DNA of 64,000 bases from Przewalskia tangutica (GCA_029844215.1 CM056736.1:57225562-57289561), one strand, 5' to 3'; positions 46,010 to 57,297 are shown, counted from the first letter of the stretch. Program-made: numbers and translations. The notes: generated from the sequence alone by a model not told the origin.

Positions 46010-47159
46010 TGTCACGACCCGAACCCGGACCCGTGACCGGTGCCTTGACCCGGGCACCCTAGTGACACAACATCAGAGGAAACCAGCGGAATATAAACTC
46101 AAGATAAACAACCATTAAGATATAGAATAGTCTAGCCCAAAATGGCTAACCCAAAAGTACATAAACCGAACAGTTACATCCTTAACAAACCAAGTTCTGA
46201 CAAGACTACAGGCCTCTAAGAATGAATAACACTATGACGACAGGCCCCGTCATGCCCTGAATGTACAAAATATCAACGACTCCAGGGAGAACCATACCAA
46301 AAGTCGAGCCTCCGAAGAAATGGAGCTCCTGACACCTGAGTACAAGATCCTAGGAATGAGGATCTACCACCTGCTTTCCCTTACCTGCGGCATGAACGCA
46401 GCCCCCGAGGAAGGGGGTCAGTACACAACGTACCAAGTATGTAAAACTGGAAAATACTGTAGTAATATCATAAGTCCAAAAATGTACTGAAGTTATAGAT
46501 AAAACCAAATTATGTTGCACTGTGCCTTACTAGTAATGAGAGTAACAAGTATAAGTTTTATAGCATAAAAATAGGAGGCTCACGATCAAAACAGGGTACC
46601 TCGCCCGTAGTATCATTAAGCAATCCTACTCCTGGGACTATTTCACCCGCATAGGTCCTGTGGACCCGCATGAGGTCATCCGCCTCGTCATAGGACTATT
46701 TCACCCGCATGGGACTATTTCACCCGCATGGATCCTGTGGATCCGCATGAGTACCATCGCGTACTCGCATGGGACTATTTCACCCGCATGGATCCTATGG
46801 TCCAGATCCGCATGAGTACAAGCGCCGCACTCGCATCATGGGTAGCAAATCCATGGCATAAATAATAACCCGGGTTTTACCCGTAACAATATAAACATAT
46901 AAAACATAGCTCATCCGGCTAATAAAACATAACATAAGCACTACCGGCCTATCACATCACAACATAAGCACTACCGGCCTATCATAACTCAAGCAAGTTA
47001 AGGATCACCTAACTTCTTATTAATAGTATTAATACATCCTCTCATTTTAGTATACCTAAGGCACGATCCTGTCTTTTAGTAAAAATCCGGGAATTTAACC
47101 CGAGTATCATGTACCTCTAACCTTTTAAGAAAATAACTCTTTTTATACAAAAATTCCAA

Positions 47160-47180
47160 GATACTAATCACCATAGTATC
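47160..47180 (-). other. Hairpin H2, E6 version
   Basis: Stem GATACTA / TAGTATC with a seven-base loop. A second copy is at 53818-53838. Confidence 0.68.
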
Positions 47181-47350
47181 AAGTTACGATTTCTTTTCAA
47201 AACAAGTCACATTTCCTTTTAAAACTATCTCAAGCTTCTAAATTAAGTGACTTCATTTCTTGTAAAACCTTAGGCAATTCATGCCTTAAAACCATTTTCC
47301 TTCCACAAGTTCAAATCATCAAAACCTTTCTCCATTAAACTTTCACAAGC

Positions 47351-47385
47351 TAATATAACCAACTCCCCATAAAGCCGTTATATTA
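47351..47385 (-). other. Hairpin H1, E6 version
   Basis: A perfect 9-bp stem TAATATAAC / GTTATATTA. The loop on the minus strand is GGCTTTATGGGGAGTTG. The other E6 LTR has the same hairpin at 54009-54043. Confidence 0.8.
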
Positions 47386-48543
47386 GGGTTAAACAATAGT
47401 AAAACACATTCCCTTAAGTCCAAGGGATTTTTATACTTTCCTTTAAAACGGCAAGTATCAAATACTTATAACAAACGAAGATTTCCAAATCTTAGACGTC
47501 TCACCGTACTACATAGGTACAACTAATCATGCTCAAGAGATAGGAAAGCTCCACATACCTCTTCGGTCAATCCACAAGCTAAGTCCAATTTACCGCACGT
47601 AGTATGTCAACCTAAAATGACCACAATACGTTTATCAAGCTCTAATTACAAATGCAGAATTTCCAAGTTAAAGTCACCAATTTCCTACGGAAAATTGGGC
47701 AGCGTTTCCTTTGTTTCTACATACATTGCCACCTTTTCCAAGGTCGATTTTTAATGCTCAAATGCCATGTTTAAGGCTCAACAACCAACCAACACCAATG
47801 GGATTACACACCTAAACTTTGGTGTGTAAAATTCAGCCCCACAAGTTACAACAACTAACCCAACAAGTCTAATGTAGTATTTAGGCAACAACACGCTCAT
47901 AATATCCCCCTAACCAATTCTTTCATAATCAACCCCATTTCTTACATGCAACTACTCTAAGTGCATTTTTCCAACTACAAGTTCTTCCTATTAAACATGC
48001 AACACCCAATACCAACTACAAGAGAAGAAATGTTACCTTAAGTTTTTGCCAAACTTATTCCAACACCTTGCTAGCCTTTTCTCCAAGAACACCACCACAA
48101 TAGTCTTCACAAGCTTATAATAACCTTTCCTTCCTATTACACTTTTGATTTTTCCTTAGGCTAGAATTCCTCTTGGGAATTTAGAGAAGGATGAGCTTTT
48201 AACTTAGAGAGAGATGGAGTGTAGAGATGAAATGTTGAAAAAATGACCAAGTCTTGGTCAATATAATGCATGTAGCAGAATCAGATGGGGGGACACTTGT
48301 CACCCTCCCATGGCCTCTTTTAAAACAAAAATCGACTTTCTAAGTTTTTTTTCCGCCTTTTCCGCCGCCGGCTCTTCCGCGCCAACTCCTGCGGACTCCG
48401 GATCTTTCGACGCCATGCCCTGTTTCCCGGCCGCGCTGGAACTTCGCCACCGCATTTCCTCAGCGCTGCCACGCTTCTCCGCGCATGCCTGAGGCCCCCG
48501 AACGTGTTTTCTAATTTCGCGCGGCCGAACCACTGGTATAACA

Positions 48544-48562
48544 TTCTCCCCCCCTTAGAAAC
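48544..48562 (-). promoter_or_regulatory. Polypurine tract of E6
   Basis: Minus-strand AAGGGGGGGAGAA abuts the LTR, followed inward by the CGAATGTT motif. Confidence 0.88.
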
Positions 48563-48679
48563 ATTCGTCCCGAATGTTCCTTCTAGCCTTACACAAAACA
48601 CAATATAAACATATCTTCTTAACTATTCCTTTGCAAAAAGAATGCTCCCCGAGCCACAACATTACTCAAGCATAATCAA

Positions 48680-50110
48680 CTAAATCAAAACTAACAAGCA
48701 GGAAAGTGGGTTACCTGGAGGTGTAGGGAATAAGTGAGGATACTTCTTCATCATGTCATCCTCTGCTTCCCACGTCATTTCTCCTCGCTCGTTCCGCCAT
48801 AAGACCTTGACGGAAGCCACGTCCTTCGTCCGAAGTCGTCTAACCTGACGATCGAGTATCGCTATGGGACTCTCCTCATACGATAACTTCTCTGTCACCT
48901 GGACATCCTGAATCGGGTGTACTCTAGACGGATCTCCAACGCATTTCCGTAACATAGACACGTGAAAAACTGGATGTACCGCCTCAAGATCGGACGGCAG
49001 ATCCAACTCATAGGCAACCTTGCCCACTCTTCGGACAATCTGATACGGCCCAATGTACCTGGCCGAAGTTTCCCTTTCCTCCCAAATCTCATCACACCCT
49101 TCACGGGTGACACTTTCAGAAAGACCCAATCATTAACCTCAAACTCTAAGTGTCGACGCCGATGATCTGCATATGATTTCTGTCGACTCTGGGCTGCCAA
49201 TAACCGCTCCTGGATAAGCTTCACCTTATCCACTGCCTGCTGAACCAAATCTGGCCCGATTAACTGCACTTCTCCCACTTCAAACCAACCTATGGGTGAC
49301 CTGCACTTCCTCCCGTATAAGGCCTCATCCGGCGCCATCTGAACACTAGAATGGTGGTCGTTGTTATAAGCAAACTCCACAAGAGGTAAATGATCCTCCC
49401 ACTACCTCAAATCAATAACACAAGCCCGCAACATATCCTCGTTGCGGATAGTGCGCTCGCCCGCCCGTCCGTCTCGAGGATGAACGCCAGTCTTTGAGAC
49501 TCACCTGGGTCCCTAATCCCTTCTCGAAGGACCTCCAGAAGTTAGCCGTGAACTGGGCTCCTCTCTCTGAGATAATCGACACCGGGACTCCGTGCAATCT
49601 CACAATCTCTCTAATATATAACCGGGCATAGTCCTCAAAAACGCTGTCCCGATCGAAGAAAGTGGGCTGATTTCACACCACAACAATAACCCAAATGGAA
49701 TCATGTCTCTCCGGGTGCGAGGTAACCTCAGTAATAAAGTCCATGTTGACCACCTCCCACTTCCACATCGGAATATCAATACCGTAATAGCCCACCGGCT
49801 TCGTGCTCAACCTTAACTCACGACAATTAGGACACCGGCAACAAAACCGCCACGTCCTCTTCAAACCATCCCACCAATACACGCACGAGGTCATGGTACA
49901 TCTTAGTCGCACCGGATGAATCGAATAACGAGCACCGCGGCCTTCCCTGAATCTGGCCGACGGTCCTCGCTACATCGGAACACACAACCGCCCTCGAATC
50001 TTAGCACCCCGTCCGTGCTACCTCAAATAGACTTTTTCTTCCCGAGAGTCGCATCTCGATCGCATCAAAATCGGATCCTCATATCGCCGCCTTCACCTCC
50101 TCGATGATGG
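48680..50110 (-). pseudogene. E6 integrase with chromodomain
   Basis: From right to left: YWWDGLKR (about 49885), KWEVVNMDFITE (about 49745) with the first catalytic Asp, VPVSIISERGAQFTANFWRS (about 49585-49530) where the second Asp position reads Glu, VEFAYNNDHHSSVQMAP (about 49380-49330) and GRKCRSPIGWFEVGEVQLIG. After a frame change comes the chromodomain part at 49129-48680: RRVGKVAYELDLPSDLEAVH, VFHVSMLRKCVGDPSRVHPI, RLRTKDVASVKVLWRN, MTWEAEDDMMKKYPHLFPTP, then a stop. It is nearly complete but split by frameshifts and by the Asp-to-Glu reading. It would integrate the DNA copy, with the chromodomain targeting heterochromatin. Confidence 0.88.
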
Positions 50111-50179
50111 AAGACTGGCGACCTCTCGAACCCGATTCGTCACTAACGGAATCAACCAAACGAACCCCAAGGCTTGCTA

Positions 50180-50640
50180 ATCGTGTAACTCTCGGACCAT
50201 ATCCCTTTTCTGCTCGAACATCGATAGACTACCCATCGATCTGCGACTGGGCATCTGCAACTACATTGGCTTTCCCTGGGTGGTACCGAATATCAACATC
50301 GTAATCCTTAAGTAGCTCTAACCACCGTCTCTGCCGCAAGTTCACTCCTCTCGTCAAGATGTCCGAGACTCTTGTGGTGCGTGTAAATGTCCACATGAAC
50401 TCCATATAAATAATGTCTCCGGATCTTCAAGGCATGAATCATCACTGCCACTCCAAGTCATGTGCTGGGATAGTTCTCTCATGTTTCCTAAGCCGGGATG
50501 CATAAGCTATAACCTTGCCGGCCGCATCAGACGCACTCCAAGCCCGACACCGACGCCACAATAAACCACATATCCATCTAAACCTCCGGAAGAGTAAGAA
50601 CGGGCGGTCGTCAACTTCTCCTTCAAAGAATCGAAACTTT
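50180..50640 (-). pseudogene. E6 RNase H
   Basis: The minus strand shows LRKHERT (about 50490), an HDLEW block (about 50460), YTHHKSL in place of YTDHKSL (about 50385), RQRRWLELLKDYDVD (about 50335-50290) and HPGKANVVADAQ (about 50275-50240). Order and spacing match the E3 RNase H. Frames are broken, and the reading YTHHKS lacks a catalytic Asp. Confidence 0.8.
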
Positions 50641-50849
50641 CCTCACAAGTATCCGCCCATCGAACATAGCCGCTTCGAGTCACTAGTCAAAGGTGAAATA
50701 GAAGCAAACTTCTCCACGAACCTCCTGAATAACTCGCAAGGCCCAAAGCTGCGCACTGCTTGGTGTAGCTGGTCTAGGCCAAGTCTGATCGCCTCAATCT
50801 TTGCCGTACAACCCGAATACCATCGGCTCCGATAACATGTCCTAAGAAA

Positions 50850-51570
50850 GCCATCAATCCACCAAAACTCGCATTTCGAGAACTTGGCATACAATCGCCG
50901 GCCCCTCGAGGACTCCTAACACCGCCTCAAATGATCCAGATGCTCTCGCTCGCGGCGTGAATACACCAAGATATCATCAATGAACACTATAACGAACATA
51001 TCCAAGAATGGCCTGAACACCCTATTCATCAAATCCATGAATACCGCTGGAGCGTTGGTCAACCCAAAAGACATTACCCTGAACTCATAGTGCCCATACC
51101 GGGTCCTGAATGCGGTCTTCGGGATATCTGCCTCTCTAACTCACACCTGATGATAACCAGATCGCAGGTCGATCTTGGAAAAACATCTCGCACTCGCAAT
51201 CGTCAAACAAATCATCAATCCTGGGGAGGGGATATCTATTCTTGATGGTTACCTTATTCAGCTGCCTGTAATCAATACACATACGCAACGTCCCATCTTT
51301 CTTCTTTACAAACAACACTGGCGCTCCCCAGGGAGAAACACTAGGCCTAATAAAGCCTTTTTCTAGCAAATCTTTCAGCTGGTCCTTCAATTCCTTCAAC
51401 TCGGCAGGTGCCATCCTGTATGGCGGGATAGATATCGGTAGAGTGTCTGGTGCCAAATCGATGCAAAACTCAATCTCCCTCTCAGGAGGGATACCCGGAA
51501 GCTCGCCCGAAAACGCCCGAAACTCTCTAACCACCGAATCGATCAAGGTCCCAGATCTCACCTCGATTTA
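50850..51570 (-). pseudogene. E6 reverse transcriptase
   Basis: An open frame of about 140 codons (51561-51136) holds ELPGIPPEREIEFCIDLAPD, ISIPPYRMAPAELKELKDQL, GFIRPSVSPWGAPVLFVKKK and MCIDYRQLNKVTIKNRYPLP, then a frame change at IDDLFD. Further left are SFGLTNAPAVFMDLMN (about 51070-51020) and the catalytic box FVIVFIDDILVYS (about 50990-50955) with both Asp residues. Apart from frameshifts, all the usual sequence blocks are present, and the best-preserved enzyme in the window is this one. Confidence 0.9.
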
Positions 51571-52160
51571 ATACCCAACCAAATGGTAAATATACCCTTT
51601 CCGCACATCTTCCTAGCCTTGAGGTAAGAAATAAACCTACCCTACGATGCAAGATTCCCTTCCACTGAGCAACCGCTCACCAGAAACCGAACCGAACTAA
51701 CCTCTCTCTGCAGCTTACATTGGCATAGCAAGACGATAGCCAATCCATACCCATAATCACATCGAAGTCATGTCCAACTCTATCAAGTCACCAGAGTCCG
51801 ACGACCATCTATAGTCACCGGGCAAGCCTTATATACCCGCCGCCAACACCGGCACCGATCGTGAAGCCACCTCAAAGGATTCTATGGACTCGGCTCTATC
51901 CTATTCTACCAAAGAATATGAGGAGATATATAGGGGGAACACGCGATGGAACATCGTGATCGCTGGACGCCTCGGGCGGTGGACATAGCATAAATGCGCG
52001 CTCGACAGCGCGAACGTCGAACCTCTACCACGACTCCTCGCCTCGCTCCTCCCGGCGCATGCACGCCATCGACGATGAAGATCCAGCCATCGACTTCGCT
52101 GGCCGAGCCATCATATTCCCGCCACTCTGACGGACAATCTCTCAAATGGCCTGGCCGCCG
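51570..52160 (-). pseudogene. E6 gag zinc-knuckle tail and protease
   Basis: The minus strand at 52145-51906 reads MRDCPSEWREYDGSASEVDG, the end of a CCHC knuckle, then a Gly/Arg-rich linker with ARIYAMST, usual before the protease. The protease follows with a weak TIDS-type site and the LIELDMTSM...MGMDW-type end (about 51790-51735). The linker to the reverse transcriptase is recognisable but frameshifted. Confidence 0.7.
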
Positions 52161-52484
52161 CAGAATAACAAGCTCCCGAGGAACACGACACTTCTATAAT
52201 GGCAATCACCACATCGACCACACCGAGGCATAGGTGGCCTCATCCGACCGAACTCGTCCTCCGGAAACCCGGCCTCGGAACCGCCCCGCCCCGAATACTC
52301 AGACGCCCCAAGATGGTGGAGAGCGCTCGACCGGCCGTGGTGCAAATCCGGTTTCTTCTGGGTTGGCGACGTCAGAACTCACGTCCAAACACTCGTTCGT
52401 AAGGCTGCACGTGCTCGTGACCTGGTGCCTACCGTAGTTCTCATCGCTTGCCCTTCTCGGGCTCATGCGTTTCGCGCGAGACAT
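52160..52484 (-). pseudogene. E6 gag N-terminal remnant
   Basis: The start codon at 52484-52482 opens MSRAKRMSPRRASDENYGRH, followed by CLDVSSDVANPEETGFAPRP. After about 52300 the sequence reaches a Ser/Gly/Pro-rich section and then the zinc knuckle, so the central gag core (DPQEFI ... YSVEFDSLARY) is missing. Without that core, particle assembly is doubtful. The bases before the start (TTTTCTGTATCG) resemble the acceptor-like tract of E2, with CAG read as CG. Confidence 0.75.
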
Positions 52485-52668
52485 AATCGATACAGAAAAT
52501 ACGCCGAGGAAATTCAACCTATAACACAGCTCTACCGCACGATCTTAGAGTGAAAGAATGGGAACCAATCCTAAATATCTCGCAACTCACGATTATAGGT
52601 GTGGTGCACAACACACCGATAATCAAGACTTACTAGATACGGCTGTAGACTCTTTCCGAGGATTAATC

Positions 52669-52679
52669 GCTCGATACCA
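52669..52679 (-). promoter_or_regulatory. Primer binding site of E6
   Basis: The reverse complement is TGGTATCGAGC, again with CAG read as CG. Confidence 0.87.
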
Positions 52680-52683
52680 CTTT

Positions 52684-55226
52684 TGTCACGAACTAACCAG
52701 ACCCGTGACCGGTGCCTTGACCGGGCACCCTAGACACAACATCGAGGAAACCAATGAATATAAACTCAAGATAAACAACCATTAAGATATAGAATAGTCT
52801 AGCCCAAAATGGCTAACCCAAAAGTACATAAACCAATGCTACATCCTTAACAAACCAAGTTCGACAAGACTACAGTGCCTCTAAGAATGAATAACACTAT
52901 GACGGACAGAGCCCCGTCATGCCCCTGAATGTACAAAATATCAACGACTCCAGGGAGAACCATACCAAAAGTCGAGCCTCCGAAGAAATGGAGCTCCTGA
53001 CACCTGAGTACAAGATCCTAGGAATGAGGATCTACCACCTGCTTTCCCTTACCGGCGTGAACGCAGCCCCAGGAAGGGGTCGACACAACGTACTCAAGTA
53101 TGTAAAATCGAAAATATCGTAGTAATATCATAAGTCCAAAATGTATGAAGTTATAGATAAAACCAAATTATGTCAGATCGTGCCTTACTAGTAATGAGAG
53201 TAACAAGTATAAGTTTTATAGCATAAAAATAGGAGGCTCATGATCAAAACAGGGTACCTCGCCCGTAGTATCATTAAGCAATCCTACTCCTGGGACTATT
53301 TCACCCGCATAGGTCCTGTGGACCCGCATGAGGTCATCCGCCTCGTCATAGGACTATTTCACCCGCATGGGACTATTTCACCCGCATGGATCCTGTGGAT
53401 CCGCATGAGTACCATCGCGTACTCGCATGGGACTATTTCACCCGCATGGATCCTATGGTCCAGATCCGCATGAGTACAAGCGCCGCACTCGCATCATGGG
53501 TAGCAAATCCATGGCATAAATAATAACCCGGGTTTTACCCGTAACAATATAAACATATAAAACATAGCTCATCCGGCTAATAAAACATAACATAAGCACT
53601 ACCGGCCTATCACATCACAACATAAGCACTACCGGCCTATCATAACTCAAGCAAGTTAAGGATCACCTAACTTCTTATTAATAGTATTAATACATCCTCT
53701 CATTTTAGTATACCTAAGGCACGATCCTGTCTTTTAGTAAAAATCCGGGAATTTAACCCGAGTATCATGTACCTCTAACCTTTTAAGAAAATAACTCTTT
53801 TTATACAAAAATTCCAAGATACTAATCACCATAGTATCAAGTTACGATTTCTTTTCAAAACAAGTCACATTTCCTTTTAAAACTATCTCAAGCTTCTAAA
53901 TTAAGTGACTTCATTTCTTGTAAAACCTTAGGCAATTCATGCCTTAAAACCATTTTCCTTCCACAAGTTCAAATCATCAAAACCTTTCTCCATTAAACTT
54001 TCACAAGCTAATATAACCAACTCCCCATAAAGCCGTTATATTAGGGTTAAACAATAGTAAAACACATTCCCTTAAGTCCAAGGGATTTTTATACTTTCCT
54101 TTTAAAACGAAGCAAGTATCAAATACTTATAACAAACGAAGATTTCCAAATCTTGTACGTCTACCGTACTACATAGGTACAACTAATCATGCTCAAGAGA
54201 TAGGAAAGCTCCACATACCTCTTCGGTCAATCCACAAGCTAAGTCCAATTTACCGCACGTAGTATGTCAACCTAAAATGACCACAATACGTTTATCAAGC
54301 TCTAATTACAAATGCAGAATTTCCAAGTTAAAGTCACCAATTTCCTACGGAAAATTGGGCAGCGTTTCCTTTGTTTCTACATACATTGCCACCTTTTCCA
54401 AGGTCGATTTTTAATGCTCAAATGCCATGTTTAAGGCTCAACAACCAACCAACACCAAGGGGATTACACACCTAAACTTTGGTGTGTAAAATTCAGCCCC
54501 ACAAGTTACAACAACTAACCCAACAAGTCTAATGTAGTATTTAGGCAACAACACGCTCATAATATCCCCCTAACCAATTCTTTCATAATCAACCCCATTT
54601 CTTACATGCAACTACTCTAAGTGCATTTTTCCAACTACAAGTTCTTCCTATTAAACATGCAACACCCAATACCAACTACAAGAGAAGAAATGTTACCTTA
54701 AGTTTTTGCCAAACTTATTCCAACACCTTGCTAGCCTTTTCTCCAAGAACACCACCACAATAGTCTTCACAAGCTTGTAATAACCTTTCCTTCCTATTAC
54801 ACTTTTCAGATTTTTCCCTTAGGCTAGAATTCCTCTTGGGAATTTAGAGAGAAGGATGAGCTTTTTAACTTAGAGAGAGATGGAGTGTAGAGATGAAATG
54901 TTGAAAGAAATGACCAAGTCTTGGTCAATATAATGCATGTAGCAGAAATCAGATGGGGGGGGACACTTGTCACCCTCCCATGGCCTCTTTTAAAACAAAA
55001 ATCAGACTTTCTAAGTTTTTTCCGCCAATTTTTCCTCGCCTCGCCGCTTCCGCCGCGGCGCGCTCTGCGGACCTCGGATCTTTCGACGCCGCGGCCCTGT
55101 TTCCCGGCGCCACGGCGCTGGAACTTCAGCCACCAGATTTCCCAGCCTTGGCGCTTCGCCCGCGGCCCGGTGCCCCGAACGTGTTTTCTCTAATTTCTCG
55201 CACGGCCCGAACCACGGGGTATAACA
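52684..55226 (-). repeat. 5' LTR of E6 (2.54 kb)
   Basis: Collinear with the 3' LTR. Hairpin H2 at 53818-53838, H1 at 54009-54043. The GC-rich block (55020-55190) and the block 52684-53200 hold nearly all the differences from the other LTR. Confidence 0.92.
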
Positions 55227-56416
55227 TTCATACCGTGACCCATGGGTTCTATCCACAACCCATGACCACTATCACGACCCTCTTGCAACCCGGGACCACC
55301 CACCATACCCACCTTTGACCCGGGATCTCTATCAAGATCCGCAAACCATCCAGTGTCAAAAGTTGTTTGAAGAATAGTCCCTTCGAATCCCGTAGCCATA
55401 AAGTTTCCAAACCTCTTTTGACGAGCTGCCCTTTGGTCGTAACCTTTGAATTCATTAGAAGAGTTGACTCTTCTGTTCACCCTTATCAAGTTTCGATGTC
55501 CCATTGAATGAGATGTTTCCTTGGTTCTCTCAAGAATTAAATTCTACTTTACCAAGTCTCGTTTGAAGGTAGGTCGTTCGACTTCCGCACGATTTGAATT
55601 ACCAAGAACCATGGAAATGAACCATCATCGGCACTACAAGGCTCTTAGGCCGCAGCCATGACCCGCGACCACCAACGTGACCAATCGAGCCCATGACCAC
55701 CCTTCCGACCCTCCTTCGACCCGAGACTAACTTGAGACCCGCTTTCACCTCGCATCCAAAGTGCCCACGAAAAACCTCTATGTACTCGTAAAACCAAGGA
55801 TCGCGATCCAAGGGTTCAAACCACAAATCATGAACATCAACACCACCCTCCTGCAACCCGAGACCACCCTCCATACCCACTTTCGACCCGGGATCCCTAT
55901 CAAGATCCGCGATCCCCCCAGAGTCAAGAGAGCTTACCGGAACCGCAGAATGCTTTCCGACTTCCGAGTCCGCCAAAAGCCACTTTGGACTTAAACACTA
56001 TAACGGTGACCCACGGGTTTCAACCACAACCCTTATCACCATCACTACCCTCCCGCAACCCGACCACCCAACATACCCGCAAAGACCCGGATATCCGTCA
56101 AGACTGTATGCCTTCCAGTTGTCAAGTTTTCCAACCGAACACCATTGAGATGCCACCGGAAGGTTGGGAGAAACAAAGAGTCGCATCCTCGCCCAGGACC
56201 ACCAACATGACCCTCAAGCACACCATGATCACCCTCCTGACCTACTAACAATCCTGCAATACCCGCCTGACCCGAATACTCCACAAAGTTCAGAGAAGCA
56301 CACTGGCCACCGCCGGAAGCCGCCCCCCCCGGAAATGCACTCTTCAAATTCAAATCTTGAAAAATCAAACTAATCTCTTTCTTTCTTTTGGCTGAAATCT
56401 TTATATTCTTTCTCAT
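55227..56416 (-). pseudogene. R1 ORF, N-terminal part (Gly/Asp/His-rich, unknown)
   Basis: The minus-strand start at 56416-56414 opens MRKNIKISAKRKKEISLIFQ, then DLNLKSAFPGGAASGGGQ, EGDHGVLEGHVGGPG and further Gly/His repeats, open to 56045. After frame changes come 55976-55599 (DLDRDPGSKVGMEGGLGLQE, GHVGGRGSW) and 55504-55227 (MGHRNLIRV, RAARQKRFGNFMATGFEGT, DLDRDPGSKVG, GLWIEPMGHG). The section from GHVGGR to ATGFEGT repeats one in the C-terminal part, so the protein has a long internal duplication. The basic start and repeats do not match a family I recognise. Confidence 0.5.
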
Positions 56417-56644
56417 GGCTAGAAGGAAGATAACTCACTCTATAACAAATCAATTAAAGTGAACGTGAAATGAACACACAAACTTCAACGTAGGACGGAT
56501 TAGATCAAAGAACAATCCGTGTAGTATATCAGTTGATGAAAATCATAGAAGAAGTGAGACGTAGAAGAGCGACTAGGGAAGAATGTTGAGAGCACTTTCG
56601 CCTAGTGAGAGAAACATCTCTCTAACTCTTATTCCACTTATCTC
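56417..56644 (-). other. R1 5' leader
   Basis: Between the start codon of the R1 frame and the return of family B LTR sequence near 56645. It is AT/GA-rich with no reading frame and resembles an untranslated leader. Confidence 0.5.
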
Positions 56645-56896
56645 CAAGTCAAAGAAGTGATTTACTTAATTGGTTTAAAAGAGGAGAAATGACATGATTT
56701 AAGAGAAGTAACTTGTTTTAAAGGTGTGAGTTACTTGAGGTTTAAAAGTAGAAGAAACTTGTTTTCTAAATATTAAGAGACTTGAAGTATTTTGAAAGTT
56801 AAGAACTTGATTAGTAAGTATGTGATACTTGGTTTTAAAAGTATAAGTCTCTTGGTTATAAAAGGAATGAATGTGTCTAAAACCGTAAAGGGTTAT
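56645..56896 (+). repeat. 3' LTR of E4, third segment
   Basis: Matches 31040-31290 of E4's 5' LTR almost exactly, ending GGGTTAT within what would be the left arm of hairpin H1. The rest lies beyond the window because of the next insertion. Confidence 0.88.
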
Positions 56897-57297
56897 TGTC
56901 ACGACCAGGCCAGCATCAGTGCCCTACCCGCACCCTTCTAATCATACAACATAACAAACTGCGGAAGATAAATAACACATTTTTTTTAAAAACTAAGGCC
57001 AAGCCGATAAGGCTGCCATAACATAGAAATTACCCGAAAGGGTCTACACTGTTTAACAATGCAAAAACAACTCTAGCTACCCAAATTTACAAATGAATAC
57101 AAACCTCTAAGATTTGGACTATCGCATGACGACAAGGCCCCGCCAGAACCACGAATATACATAACCATGACGACAAGCTCCGAACATTGGAGCCATCTCA
57201 AAATGTGAACCAGATCCTAAGCTCGCGGATCCACAATCGTAATACCTAAACTGCGGACATGAACGCAGCCCGAAGAAGTCGCATAAATTTAATAATA
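56897..57297 (-). repeat. LTR end of an element (family B type), minus strand
   Basis: Starts TGTCACGACC at 56897 and is the reverse complement of a family B LTR end (compare 32510-32907). GTTAT (56892-56896) precedes it as the likely left target duplication. It is cut at 57297 by E7; the rest is beyond the window. Confidence 0.75.

Larger units (their letters stand above)
46010..48543 (-). repeat. 3' LTR of E6 (2.53 kb)
   Basis: A third LTR family, shorter than A. It holds CATGCGG-type repeats at 46620-46850 (GGGACTATTTCACCCGCATG), hairpin H2 at 47160-47180, hairpin H1 at 47351-47385 and a donor-like AAG|GTAACA (reverse strand) at 48036. GC-rich sequence (48350-48530) lies near the LTR start. 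Confidence 0.92.
46010..55226 (-). mobile_element. E6: near full-length Ty3/gypsy Tekay element, minus strand
   Basis: The 5' LTR is 52684-55226, the interior 48544-52683 and the 3' LTR 46010-48543. The flanks are TTCTT (46005-46009) and TTCAT (55227-55231), a probable target duplication with one mismatch. Gag, protease, reverse transcriptase, RNase H, integrase and chromodomain are all recognisable in order. The LTRs are the same over about 1 kb of AT-rich sequence (46540-47440 against 53200-54100), so insertion is recent. It is the best candidate here for the type that supplies proteins to the defective elements, although its gag core is shortened. Confidence 0.92.
44893..56644 (-). mobile_element. 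R1: poly(A)-tailed retro-ORF element, split by E6
   Basis: The insert lies in E4's 3' LTR. On the minus strand it runs from about 56644 to 44893 and ends in an A run (seen as about eight T bases beyond the host's three at 44891-44901), as left by LINE-type retroposition. Without E6 it is about 2.5 kb: a leader of about 230 bp, one long repetitive reading frame and a 3' tail of about 180 bp. No clear target duplication is found; a few host bases appear lost. No endonuclease or reverse transcriptase is present. It may be a non-autonomous LINE or a retrocopied transcript. I do not recognise the family. Confidence 0.6.

Noticed and set aside
46010..46057. Apparent start codon and first 16 residues of the 326-codon frame
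   Set aside because: These bases belong to the end of E6's LTR (TGTCACGACCCG region). The native R1 frame enters from the other side of E6.
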